Shown here: positions 49,311-58,070 of the stretch, piece by piece | Layout of the letters: each line of letters opens with the position of its first letter | Position numbering within the stretch: the stretch's first letter is position 1 | DNA from: Dyadobacter jiangsuensis | Lineage (GTDB): Bacteria > Bacteroidota > Bacteroidia > Cytophagales > Spirosomataceae | Direction of reading: 5' to 3' | Length of the DNA stretch: 64,000 nt | NCBI RefSeq assembly: GCF_003014695.1 | Contig: NZ_PYAS01000001.1 | Coordinates: forward strand, 1 to 64,000 | Position numbers and translations under genes: made by a program | Notes under the pieces: model-generated | Told to the model about the DNA's origin: nothing | The model's database searches: none | Seen by the model: only the letters and a program-made list of their open reading frames with translations

Positions 49311-49378
49311 TAAATATATCGGAATAAAAATTTCACTTTATTGCAAGGTAGTAATACTATTATTGATGTAAGCATAGT

Positions 49379-49386
49379 TATATTTG
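49379..49386 (+). promoter_or_regulatory. -7 promoter box of the ABC/HlyD/TolC operon
   Basis: TATATTTG matches TAnnTTTG, 22 bp before the ATG at 49409. No TTG lies at the expected -33 spacing, which suits a regulated promoter. Confidence 0.45.
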
Positions 49387-49408
49387 CGGTGAAACCCAAT
49401 TAAGAACT

Positions 49409-51094
49409 ATGAAAAAGGTAAACCCCTTCAAGCGATTATGGGATTTGATATTGCTTGACCGGTCGGACATCATAGCGGTGTACTTCTACGCAATGCTAAG
49501 CGGCCTGGTCAATTTAAGTCTTCCCCTGGGCATTCAGGCAATCATCGGGTTCGTGTTAGGAGCCTCCATGGTGACCTCCATTTACGTATTGATAACCCTA
49601 GTGGTGACCGGCGTGGTGGTTGTAGGGCTCATGCAAATCAATCAGATGAGGATCATTGAAAAGATCCAGCAGAAAATTTTCACCCGCTACGCCTTCGAGT
49701 TCGCCGATAAAATACCGCGCTTCGACCTGCTCAAAACCGACAAGTTTTATCTCCCCGAGAAAGTCAACCGTTTTTTTGACGTTCTCAATGTTCAAAAAGG
49801 TTTGTCCAAGCTTCTGCTCGATGTCCCTGCGGCAAGTATACAGATCGTCTTCGGCCTCATGCTGCTGGCGCTTTATCACTCCTTCTTCATCGTATTCGGT
49901 CTTACGCTCATCGTCGTCCTTACCATTATTTTCCGTCTGACCGGTACGAAGGGCCTCGACACCAGCCTCGAAGAGAGCGTCCATAAATATAAAACCGTGG
50001 CATGGCTGCAAGAAATGGCGCGGGTTATCAACCCGTTCAAGCTCAGCTACGACACGAATTTCAACCTCACCCGCACGGACGTCCACGTAAACAAATACCT
50101 TAACAGCCGCACGGAACACTTTTCGGTGTTGCTGCTGCAATACAAAACGCTCGTGTTCACGAAGGTGGCCATCACCACCGCCATGCTTGCCGGAGGTGCA
50201 TTCCTTTTGCTGCGCCAGCAGCTGAATATCGGTGAGTTCATTGCGGCTGAAATCGTGGTGCTTGCGGTGATCAATGCGGTAGAGAAGCTGATCGTGAACC
50301 TCGATACTGTTTACGATGTGGTGACCGGCCTCGAAAAGCTGGCGTCCGTGACGGAAAACCTTTCGGAGAAAGACGGTACACTTTCTATCGATTCGGCCGG
50401 CAAGGGTGTGGCTGTTGAGTTGCAGAACTTCTCGTTTTCGTTTCCCGATAACCGGAATGTGTTTTCCGGGATCAATTTGCAGATTCCGGCCGGCAGCCTG
50501 GTGGGTGTTTCTACAATGGGGCGCCTCGGTAAATCAACTTTCCTGAAAATCCTCGCGGGGCATTACCAGGACTTCTCCGGTTCCCTGCTGTTCAACAAAG
50601 TGCCGCTTTGCAATTACAGGCTCGCAGCGCTTCGGATGAAGATGGGCTTGTACCTGAACCAGCGGGAGGTTTTTACCGGTACGGTTTGGGACAACATCAT
50701 CGACGGCAGAAGCCACATTACCTCCGAGGAAATCATCGACCTCGCCGAACAAAGCGGGCTCTCGGGCTTCCTCGACCAACTCCCGCAAGGGTTTCAAACG
50801 CAGGTGGCGCCGCATGGCAAAAACCTTCCCGGACATTATATTAAACGCATTTCACTACTGAGGGCGTTGCTCAACAAGCCCCGGCTGCTGCTGCTTGAAG
50901 ACCCATGGGAGGGGCTGGCAGGGCATGAAATGCAGAAACTTACCCAATACCTGACGAGCAGGCCCAACGACGCGACGGTCATCGTGGCTGGCGGCGACCC
51001 CGCTTTCCTGAAAGCATGCGATTACCAGATTTTGCTCAGTAACGGCACAGCAACTCTAACCGAGAACATCGAAAATGGATCAGGCGAACTATAA
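49409..51094 (+). CDS. ABC transporter, fused membrane and degenerate ATPase domains (type I secretion-like)
   Basis: 561 residues. Membrane domain about 15-310; ATPase domain 335-555. The ATPase motifs are worn. Walker A is TMGRLGKS (369-376; second Gly is Arg). The signature is LPGHYIKR (473-480) instead of LSGGQ. Walker B is LLLLED (493-498; Asp to Glu and catalytic Glu to Asp). The H-loop His is replaced within VIVAGGD (524-530). The Q-loop (YLNQREVF) is kept. There is no N-terminal C39 peptidase. It overlaps the HlyD gene by 20 bp. Export with an unusual or weak ATPase, or a purely structural role, is inferred. Confidence 0.85.
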   Translation: MKKVNPFKRLWDLILLDRSDIIAVYFYAMLSGLVNLSLPLGIQAIIGFVLGASMVTSIYVLITLVVTGVVVVGLMQINQMRIIEKIQQKIFTRYAFEFADKIPRFDLLKTDKFYLPEKVNRFFDVLNVQKGLSKLLLDVPAASIQIVFGLMLLALYHSFFIVFGLTLIVVLTIIFRLTGTKGLDTSLEESVHKYKTVAWLQEMARVINPFKLSYDTNFNLTRTDVHVNKYLNSRTEHFSVLLLQYKTLVFTKVAITTAMLAGGAFLLLRQQLNIGEFIAAEIVVLAVINAVEKLIVNLDTVYDVVTGLEKLASVTENLSEKDGTLSIDSAGKGVAVELQNFSFSFPDNRNVFSGINLQIPAGSLVGVSTMGRLGKSTFLKILAGHYQDFSGSLLFNKVPLCNYRLAALRMKMGLYLNQREVFTGTVWDNIIDGRSHITSEEIIDLAEQSGLSGFLDQLPQGFQTQVAPHGKNLPGHYIKRISLLRALLNKPRLLLLEDPWEGLAGHEMQKLTQYLTSRPNDATVIVAGGDPAFLKACDYQILLSNGTATLTENIENGSGEL

Positions 51095-52403
51095 AATCCC
51101 TCTTAAATCGTTCGACACGATTTACATGCGCGATCACGAAAGCAAGGTCCGCTACTGGTTCTACGGAATCATGCTAATCCTGGTGCTCGGGCTTTTTCTG
51201 CCCTGGACGCAAAATATCAAGGCGCGCGGGTCGATCACGACACTTTACCAGGAGCAGCGCCCCCAGGATATCGTTTCTCCGATCCCGGGGCGTATTGCCA
51301 GGTGGTATGTGAAGGAGGGTGACTTTGTGCAGAAAGGCGATACGATCGCGCAGATTTCGGAGATCAAGGAAGATTATCTCGACCCTAACCTCGTGGGCCG
51401 TACGCAGCAGCAGCTCGATGCGAAAAAGGGCTCTGTCCGGTACTACAAAGGCAAGGCAGCCACGGCCGCCTCGCAGATACAGGCACTGGAAGCATCCAAA
51501 AAACTGAAAATCCAGCAGCTCAAAAATAAACTCGGCCAACTCGACAGCAAACTCGCGGGTGAACAGGCGGAGCTGGAAGCGGTGAATAATGAGTATAACC
51601 TGGCGAAAGACCAGTACGAACGTCAGGAAAAAATGCAGCAGGAAGGGCTTGTGTCCAAAACCCAGCTGCAACAGCGCAATACTGCGTTTCGGAATGCGAT
51701 GGCCAAGCGTGTGACGGCCGAAAACAAGGTAGCGCAGACCAAACAGGAAATTCTGATCACGCAGATCGAGCAGAATGGGGTGGAGCAGGAGTATGCCGAA
51801 AAGATCAGCAAAGCCGAGGGCGACCGGCTGCAAAGCCTGAGCAACATCGCTTCGGGCGAAGGCGAAATGGCGAAACTGGAAAACCAGGTGACCAACTATA
51901 CGATCCGTAATGGGATGTACATTATCACCGCCCCGCAGGACGGGCAGATCGTACAGGCTAACAAGGCCGGTATCGGCGAAATCCTCAAAGACGGCGAGCG
52001 CATTACGGTGATCGTGCCCACGCGCACGCAGTACGCGGTGGAAATGTTCGTCCGCCCGGTGGACTTGCCCCTGATCAGCGTCGGACAAAAAGTGCGATTC
52101 ATGTTCGATGGCTTCCCGGCAATCATTTTCAGCGGTTGGCCGGAAAATAGCTACGGTACCTTTGGGGGTAAAGTGGTTGCTTATGAGCATACGATCAGCA
52201 CCAACGGGCTTTTCAGGGTACTGGTGGCCGAAGATACTACCGACCGCCCATGGCCGCAGCAGCTGAAACTCGGTACCGGGGCGCAGGCCATTGCATTGCT
52301 GAAAGATGTGCCGGTATGGTACGAGCTCTGGCGTAATATCAACGGCTTCCCACCCGACTATTACATGCTGAAAGAGCCGGCTGCAAAAAGTAAAGAAAAA
52401 TGA
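51075..52403 (+). CDS. HlyD family membrane-fusion protein
   Basis: 442 residues. One N-terminal membrane helix (WFYGIMLILVLGLFLPW, about 27-45), a lipoyl/barrel half (IVSPIPGRIARWYVKEGDFVQKGDTIAQI), a long coiled-coil hairpin about 110-270, and the second half (IITAPQDGQIVQANKAGIGEILKDGERITVIVPT). It joins the ABC protein in the inner membrane to the TolC-like channel, making a type I secretion conduit. The ATG lies inside the ABC gene (20-bp overlap), and the gene overlaps TolC by four bases (ATGA). The cargo is not encoded nearby. Confidence 0.92.
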   Translation: MDQANYKIPLKSFDTIYMRDHESKVRYWFYGIMLILVLGLFLPWTQNIKARGSITTLYQEQRPQDIVSPIPGRIARWYVKEGDFVQKGDTIAQISEIKEDYLDPNLVGRTQQQLDAKKGSVRYYKGKAATAASQIQALEASKKLKIQQLKNKLGQLDSKLAGEQAELEAVNNEYNLAKDQYERQEKMQQEGLVSKTQLQQRNTAFRNAMAKRVTAENKVAQTKQEILITQIEQNGVEQEYAEKISKAEGDRLQSLSNIASGEGEMAKLENQVTNYTIRNGMYIITAPQDGQIVQANKAGIGEILKDGERITVIVPTRTQYAVEMFVRPVDLPLISVGQKVRFMFDGFPAIIFSGWPENSYGTFGGKVVAYEHTISTNGLFRVLVAEDTTDRPWPQQLKLGTGAQAIALLKDVPVWYELWRNINGFPPDYYMLKEPAAKSKEK

Positions 52404-53830
52404 AGCGGCAGCCTATGAGAACGATCGTAATTCAGCTGGCCTTGCTGGTGGCAACGGCGCTTTTCGGTTCGGCATCGGCCCAGGATTCGACCCGCACGCT
52501 AAGCGGCGCGCAGGTGCTGGAGTTGGTGCGCAAGTACCACCCGGTGGCCCGGCAGGCGCGCATTCATGTGGATAAGGCCCAGGCCGACCTGCTCGTAGCC
52601 CGAGGCGGCTTCGACCCTGTGCTGGGCGCCTATCTCGCCCGGAAGCGGTTCGGCGGAGTGGAATATTACGACCGCGCGTCGCCCGAAATCGTGATCCCCA
52701 CCTGGTACGGTATCGAAGTGTACAGCGGCATCGATAACTACACCGGCGAGCGCCTCGACCCGACCATGTCCAAAGGGCAATCGTCGTTCATCGGCGCGAG
52801 CATCCCGCTGGGGAAAGACCTGCTGATGGACAAGCGGCGTGCATATTTAAAGCAGGCCCGAATTTTCACTTCCATGGCCGAAACGGAACAGCGGCTTTAC
52901 ATCAACGATTTGCTGATGGATGCCATGGAAGCCTACTGGGGCTGGGTGAGCAGTTATAACCTCTACCAGGTAATGCGGACGGCCGTAGCCATCAATGTGG
53001 AAAGGATGGAGTTCGTGCGGAAGGCATTCGAAAACGGCGAGCGCGCGGCCATCGATACCGTGGAGGCGTTGTCGCAGCTGCAAAGTTTCCAATACCAGGA
53101 GACGCAGTACCGCATGCAGTTCCGGAACGCCGGTCTGGCGCTTTCCAGCTTCCTGTGGACCGAAACCGGGGCTCCCTACAATCTCCCCGAAACCATTTCG
53201 CCACCTGCTGCCTGGGACGACCCGCATATGCTGAAAGACATGGAGCTGGACTTGAATGCCTTGCTGACGATCGTGGAAAATTCACACCCTGCTTTGCGTG
53301 TGTACGACTACAAGCTGCGTGCGCTGGATGTGGAAAAGAAACTGAAATTCCAGGAATTGCTGCCGAAGGCCGACTTTCGCTATAATCACCTGAGCAAAGG
53401 TTACAATGCGTTTTCGGGTATTTCTGAATCGGCGTTCCTGGGGAACAATTACCAATATGGTTTCAAATTCGAAATACCGCTGCGGCTGTCTGCCGGGCGG
53501 GGCGAGTACCGGAAAGCCGGCCTGAAAATCATGGAAACCCGCCTGGACCAGGCCCAAAAGCAGCTCGACTTGCAATTAAAAATAAGGCAGTACCACAATG
53601 AATATGCAATACTGAAAGAGCAGATCGGCCTGCAAACGATGAACTATGCCAACTATCAAAAGCTGCTGGAAGCCGAGCAAACGCGGTTGAACAATGGCGA
53701 AAGCTCGTTGTTTCTCGTCAACAGCCGCGAAAACAAAGTGCTCGAAGCGCAACAAAAACTGATAGAACTGAAAGCCAAGTTTTTCAAAACGGCGTACGCG
53801 GTGCAATGGACGGCGGGCCTGCTTAACTAG
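52400..53830 (+). CDS. TolC family outer membrane channel
   Basis: 476 residues with a signal peptide ending in SASAQD. Helical TolC repeats: VLELVRKYHPVARQARIHVDKAQADLLVARGGFDPVLGAY and LRALDVEKKLKFQELLPKADF in the second half. A C-terminal coiled coil is LLEAEQTRLNNGESSLFLVNSRENKVLEAQQKLIELKAKF. It is the outer-membrane end of the ABC/HlyD conduit, last in the operon, 57 bp from the converging tannase gene. Confidence 0.92.
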   Translation: MKRQPMRTIVIQLALLVATALFGSASAQDSTRTLSGAQVLELVRKYHPVARQARIHVDKAQADLLVARGGFDPVLGAYLARKRFGGVEYYDRASPEIVIPTWYGIEVYSGIDNYTGERLDPTMSKGQSSFIGASIPLGKDLLMDKRRAYLKQARIFTSMAETEQRLYINDLLMDAMEAYWGWVSSYNLYQVMRTAVAINVERMEFVRKAFENGERAAIDTVEALSQLQSFQYQETQYRMQFRNAGLALSSFLWTETGAPYNLPETISPPAAWDDPHMLKDMELDLNALLTIVENSHPALRVYDYKLRALDVEKKLKFQELLPKADFRYNHLSKGYNAFSGISESAFLGNNYQYGFKFEIPLRLSAGRGEYRKAGLKIMETRLDQAQKQLDLQLKIRQYHNEYAILKEQIGLQTMNYANYQKLLEAEQTRLNNGESSLFLVNSRENKVLEAQQKLIELKAKFFKTAYAVQWTAGLLN

Positions 53831-53887
53831 AAATAGCGAAGTGTGAAATTATGCCGTGCACCGCTTCCTGGGTACTGGAAGTTTTGC

Positions 53888-55480
53888 CTATTTCAAATAC
53901 CGCGCAGCCGGCGCCGTTACTTCGGGTATCGGCTGCGCCCGCCCTTCGTAACTTTCAGGGAGTGTTTCGTTGCCGGCTTTATACGCGGGCAGCAGCGGGT
54001 AGGGATACACAGGGCGCTGGAAACGTATACTTTTTTTCGAATCGCCACCTTCATAGGCAGTACCAATGAGCTGCTGCGGGGTAACACCTTTTTCTTTCCA
54101 TTCCATCAATGCCCCGAGCATGTCACCGCCGTCGTTGAGGCCGGGGCCGCCGCTGCAATGACCCATACCCGGGATTAGGTAAAACCGGAAGAAGTCCTGA
54201 GTCTGGGGGATGCCGCCCTGGATGCCGATCACGCGCTCGTAGTAGCTTAGCGCGTCTTGGTAGGGCACAAGCGGATCGGCGGTGCCAGTGTACATCAGTA
54301 ATTTGGACCCCTTGCTTTTGAATGCAGAAAGGTCGGTGCTGTTGGCATTCAGGACGGGGCCAAGCAGGGCGTCGAGCCGGTCCTGGTCCCGATCGAAATC
54401 GAAAGTTTTATAGTCGAAATCTTTGCCGAAGGCCCATTTGTATTGGTAAAACAATGCATTGGGCGCCAGTGCAGGGTTTTGCTGCATATCGATGCCTGCG
54501 GCCACATTTTCACTTCCTACGGGTATAGGTGTGTAAATCCGTTCTCCTGTGGTTGGGTTGACCGGGCCTTGCCGGATTTTTTTCAATGCGGCCAGCTGGG
54601 ACTTGGTGAGACAGGTGCTGTCGTCGGTGCCGTCAGGGCAGATAGGAAGCGTTTCGGGGTCAAAAAGGCAGGCGGCGGGGTTGGTCAGGAAATTGTCTCC
54701 GGGCGCGCCGCCGTCCTTGCCTGCACATGCGCGCAGCACAGCGCGCGTGACGAGGTCGAGTTTTTGTTTGGATAATGTGCTGCCAGGCGCGTCATTGGTG
54801 GCGCGGAGTATCCACACGAAGCCGGTATGTAAATGCGTGCGGTTGTTGGCCGGGGCACCCGCGAGGATGCCGTCGTAATCGTCGGGGTACCGTTGCGATT
54901 CCATCAATGCTTGCTGGCCGCCGGTGGAGCAGCCCGAAAAATAGGCCATTCGGGCGGGCTTGTGGTAATACGCTGCGGTAATGGCCTTGCCGGCTACGGT
55001 CATTTCGTGCGTTGCGCGATGCCCGAAATCGATCCACTTTTCAGGGTGGCCCGTATGTTCGTTGGCGCCGGGCGACGTGCCCATGTCGGTATTAGCCGTG
55101 GCAAAACCTTTTCGCAGGCCCATAGCCAGGGAGCCGTAATTGATATATCCGGCCCCTCCGCCCGTTCCGGTGCCGAGAAATCGCTCGTTCCAGCCCGCTT
55201 CAGGCAGCCACAATTCAATGCGGATATGCGAGTCGGGAGAAGGTTTCAATACGGCGGCGACGCGGCAGAATGCCGGGAGGTCGGTGAGTGGCTGCGCGTT
55301 GCCAGGCGGCGAGAATGTACCGGCAGGCACGCATTCGGCGACGGTGATGGTCGCCTGCGGAATGCGTGCCTTCGCGAGCTGCGCACAAGGGCAGTCGGAT
55401 TTCGGGGGGGACTGGGCGACGGATATGCCCCATTGCAGGCATAATGCAGCAGCTAAGGCGAATGCAGCGTGTTTTATCAT
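53888..55480 (-). CDS. Tannase/feruloyl esterase family protein
   Basis: 530 residues with a signal peptide (FALAAALCLQWGISVAQ). The nucleophile motif is FSGCSTGGQQA with Cys184-Ser185. The acid is in YTGTADPLVPY, and the histidine motif is IPGMGHCSGG. The paired Cys of CS and HC form the disulfide that holds the triad in this family (CS-D-HC). It hydrolyses ester bonds of aromatic acids to sugars or glycans (tannins, feruloyl esters) or of related compounds such as MHET. It is secreted to the periplasm or beyond. Monocistronic, facing the TolC gene. Confidence 0.92.
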   Translation of the reverse strand: MIKHAAFALAAALCLQWGISVAQSPPKSDCPCAQLAKARIPQATITVAECVPAGTFSPPGNAQPLTDLPAFCRVAAVLKPSPDSHIRIELWLPEAGWNERFLGTGTGGGAGYINYGSLAMGLRKGFATANTDMGTSPGANEHTGHPEKWIDFGHRATHEMTVAGKAITAAYYHKPARMAYFSGCSTGGQQALMESQRYPDDYDGILAGAPANNRTHLHTGFVWILRATNDAPGSTLSKQKLDLVTRAVLRACAGKDGGAPGDNFLTNPAACLFDPETLPICPDGTDDSTCLTKSQLAALKKIRQGPVNPTTGERIYTPIPVGSENVAAGIDMQQNPALAPNALFYQYKWAFGKDFDYKTFDFDRDQDRLDALLGPVLNANSTDLSAFKSKGSKLLMYTGTADPLVPYQDALSYYERVIGIQGGIPQTQDFFRFYLIPGMGHCSGGPGLNDGGDMLGALMEWKEKGVTPQQLIGTAYEGGDSKKSIRFQRPVYPYPLLPAYKAGNETLPESYEGRAQPIPEVTAPAARYLK

Positions 55481-55720
55481 TTACCAAAATTTGGTGGCCG
55501 ATGGGATGGCCTATGCATTAAAAGGCTCTTAACGCACTAACTATACTTGCTGCAAATGCCGTTTTGGGGAATTACTATGGTGCCCCATCGCCGGAAACAT
55601 GATCAAGAGAGCGAATCCCGGCAGGAGCTGGGGGAGGGAAATATTAGGCAATCATTTCTTGTAAATTAATATTTTGAGATATTCGGTTACAAAATAGTCG
55701 GACACAAATTTTAAAATAGC

Positions 55721-56605
55721 ATGGCCAGCAGAAATGACCGCCAAATGATGGAGTTGATCCTTCATGTTGCCCGGAGCAATGCCCGGATTCGAGCGGTAAT
55801 ACAGGACGGATCGCGATCAAACCCCTCTGTATCCGGAGATATCTTTCAGGATTTCGATATCATTTACATCGTAAAAAGCGTACGCCCTTTTACCAGGGAT
55901 CACCGTTGGGTGGATGTGTTTGGCGAACGCATGATTATGCAGATGCCCGAAGACATGGAACTGTATCCCCCCGACGAAAGTATGAAAGGGGGCTTTTCAT
56001 ACCTGCTGCAATTTTTGGATGGCAACCGCATTGATCTGACCTTGGTACCGGTGAAGCATTCCAAACGATTTACAGAAGACAGCCTGTGCAAGCTGCTGCT
56101 CGACAAGGACGGCCTGTTCGATGGTAGCCCTCTTCCCCCGGCCAGCGACCGTGATTACCTGGTCGAAGCGCCTACGGCCCGGTCTTTCGCCGATTGCTGT
56201 AACGAATTCTGGTACACCAATTCAGGTTTGGCAAAAGGATTATGGCGTAAGGAGATGATTTTGGTCAAAGAGTTATACCATAGAGTCATTCACGAGGCGC
56301 TTGTGCAAATGACTGAATGGTATATCGAAAGTCGCCACGGTGCGGTAAATGCGGGCAAGTTTGGCAAGTATTTCGAACGCTACCTGGAACCTGAAATCTA
56401 TGCCCAATTTCTGGCCACTTATGTGTCGGCAGATTGGGAAAGTAACTGGCGCTGCGTGTATGCGACGATTGACCTGTTTAGAAAAATGGCCCTGGAAGTG
56501 GCTGAAAAGCATGGATACGAATATCGAATGGACGAGGATTTGAATGTTTCGGCATTTTTGAGGCATGTTGAGCAGTTGCCGGCAGGGGCGACCACGATAT
56601 ACTGA
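55721..56605 (+). CDS. Aminoglycoside 6-adenylyltransferase (ANT(6)/AadK-like)
   Basis: 294 residues. Nucleotidyltransferase motif DGSRSNP with Gly30-Ser31, followed by the metal aspartates Asp44 and Asp46 in FQDFDIIY. Then come RIDLTLVP and CCNEFWYTNSGLAKGLWRKE, which are ANT(6) family features. Such enzymes transfer AMP to the 6-OH of streptomycin. Chromosomal copies in Bacteroidota are common, and a resistance effect cannot be told from sequence. It stands alone, with no mobile element near it. Confidence 0.88.
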   Translation: MASRNDRQMMELILHVARSNARIRAVIQDGSRSNPSVSGDIFQDFDIIYIVKSVRPFTRDHRWVDVFGERMIMQMPEDMELYPPDESMKGGFSYLLQFLDGNRIDLTLVPVKHSKRFTEDSLCKLLLDKDGLFDGSPLPPASDRDYLVEAPTARSFADCCNEFWYTNSGLAKGLWRKEMILVKELYHRVIHEALVQMTEWYIESRHGAVNAGKFGKYFERYLEPEIYAQFLATYVSADWESNWRCVYATIDLFRKMALEVAEKHGYEYRMDEDLNVSAFLRHVEQLPAGATTIY

Positions 56606-56680
56606 GGGGCAGATTAGCTTTGGGTTTAGCAAGCATGGTCAGGCTAATAGATGTAACTACGGGGAGTATCCGGTTTTAGT

Positions 56681-58063
56681 CTAGCGGGTGCCGCCTCCCA
56701 ATGCACGGTAGAGCCTGATCACCGCCAGCCACTGCCGGTGCTGATCGTTTACAGCGTCGAGCTGTGCGGCCAGCAGGCTTTGTTCCGAGGTCAGTACGTC
56801 GGTGTAGTTGGTGGTGGAGCTGAACCTGAGCAGCTTTTTGTTGGCGTCGACGGCCTTTTCAAGCGATGCGAGTTGCCTTACGCGTATGTCGCGTTGCGTG
56901 CCCGCGGTTTCGTACGCATACAGCGCGTCCGAAACTTCGCGGCCCGCTGCCAGCATCGACTTTTCAAGCTCAATAGCCGCTTGTTCCTGCCGTGCCTGGG
57001 CGGTGGCGAGCCGGGCTTTGTTCGCTCCCCGGTTGAAGATCGGCTGCGTGAGGCCGGCGGCCACGTTTCCGAACAGCCCCAGCGATGTGAGCCAGTCCCG
57101 GAAATTGAAACTGGTAAACCCGCTGTTTGCCGTAATCATCAGTGCCGGATAAAAGAAGGTTTTAGCCACATTCGTGTTTTCAAAAGCTTCCCAAAGGGCG
57201 TATTCGGCTTGTTTGACATCCGGCCTGTTTTGCAAAAGCTGCGACGGAATGCCTGTTTCCAGGGGAATATCCAGCTTTTGCTGATCGAGCGTCGTCCGCA
57301 TAACATTGCCGGAAGGCAGGGCAAGCAGCAGGTTCAAGGCATTTTCCGTCTCCCGAATTTGGTTTTTCACCGCCGGGATCGCGATTTCGGCGGCGTAGGC
57401 ATTGGCTTCGCTCTGAGAAATGGCTGCGCCGTTGAGGATGTTCGCATCTTTCAGCATGGTCACTGCTTTGACGTCGGCAAAGCGGTTGTTCCTGGTTTTT
57501 TCAAGAATTGCCAGTTGTTGGTCCAGCACAAGCAATGTGTAATAATTTCCGGCAATGTCGGCGATCAGTTGCGTCTGGATGGCCTTTTGCGCTTGTTCCG
57601 TCCGCAGCAGGCCCGCCAGTGCACCGCGTTTGGCGCTGCGGAGTTTGCCCCAGATGTCGGCTTCCCAAGATGATCCCAGTCCCAGATCGTATTGCGTGGT
57701 GGAGCTGATGATGCCATAACCCTGCGGAAATGCCAGTTTGGATTGTTTTAGCGATAAAGTCCCGCTCAGATCAGGCAGGAAGGCCGATTTACTGAGTTGC
57801 AGAGATGCTTTTGCGGCCACGATATGCTGCATGGCAATGCGGAGATCGGGATTCCGTTCCAGGCCCTGGGCGATCAGTGCGGTTAGCGTGGTATCGGAAA
57901 AAAACTGTTTCCACGAAATACCTGCCATGCTGGTCGTGTCCTGGGAGATTTGTCCCCGGTAGAGGCCCTGTGTATTCAGTTCGGGCCGTTTGTAAGGTTT
58001 GGTCACCTGGCAGGAAGCTGCCAGGATCGTTAAAATGACCGCACCGATATATTTATTTTTCAT
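56681..58063 (-). CDS. RND efflux outer membrane lipoprotein (OprM/NodT family)
   Basis: 460 residues. Lipoprotein signal MKNKYIGAVILTILAASC with Cys18. TolC-type repeats: AHIV... in LRIAMQHIVAAKASLQLSKSAFLPDLSGTLSLKQS and LGLGSSWEADIWGKLRSAKRGALAGLLRTEQAQK, then QEQAAIELEKSMLAAGREVSDALYAYETAG. It forms the outer-membrane exit channel of the tripartite pump. Third in the operon, 7 bp behind the RND gene. Confidence 0.93.
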   Translation of the reverse strand: MKNKYIGAVILTILAASCQVTKPYKRPELNTQGLYRGQISQDTTSMAGISWKQFFSDTTLTALIAQGLERNPDLRIAMQHIVAAKASLQLSKSAFLPDLSGTLSLKQSKLAFPQGYGIISSTTQYDLGLGSSWEADIWGKLRSAKRGALAGLLRTEQAQKAIQTQLIADIAGNYYTLLVLDQQLAILEKTRNNRFADVKAVTMLKDANILNGAAISQSEANAYAAEIAIPAVKNQIRETENALNLLLALPSGNVMRTTLDQQKLDIPLETGIPSQLLQNRPDVKQAEYALWEAFENTNVAKTFFYPALMITANSGFTSFNFRDWLTSLGLFGNVAAGLTQPIFNRGANKARLATAQARQEQAAIELEKSMLAAGREVSDALYAYETAGTQRDIRVRQLASLEKAVDANKKLLRFSSTTNYTDVLTSEQSLLAAQLDAVNDQHRQWLAVIRLYRALGGGTR

Positions 58064-58070
58064 GGATACA

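Noticed and set aside
51174-52190. 338-codon open frame on the minus strand
   Set aside because: Antisense to the HlyD gene; its Leu/Phe/Arg-rich translation reflects the coiled-coil codons of the other strand.
53830-53894. GAAATAG...CTATTTC as a terminator between TolC and tannase
   Set aside because: The arms are 7 bp with a loop of about 50 nt and no T-run.
56738-57673. 311-codon open frame on the plus strand
   Set aside because: Antisense to the outer-membrane channel gene of the RND operon.
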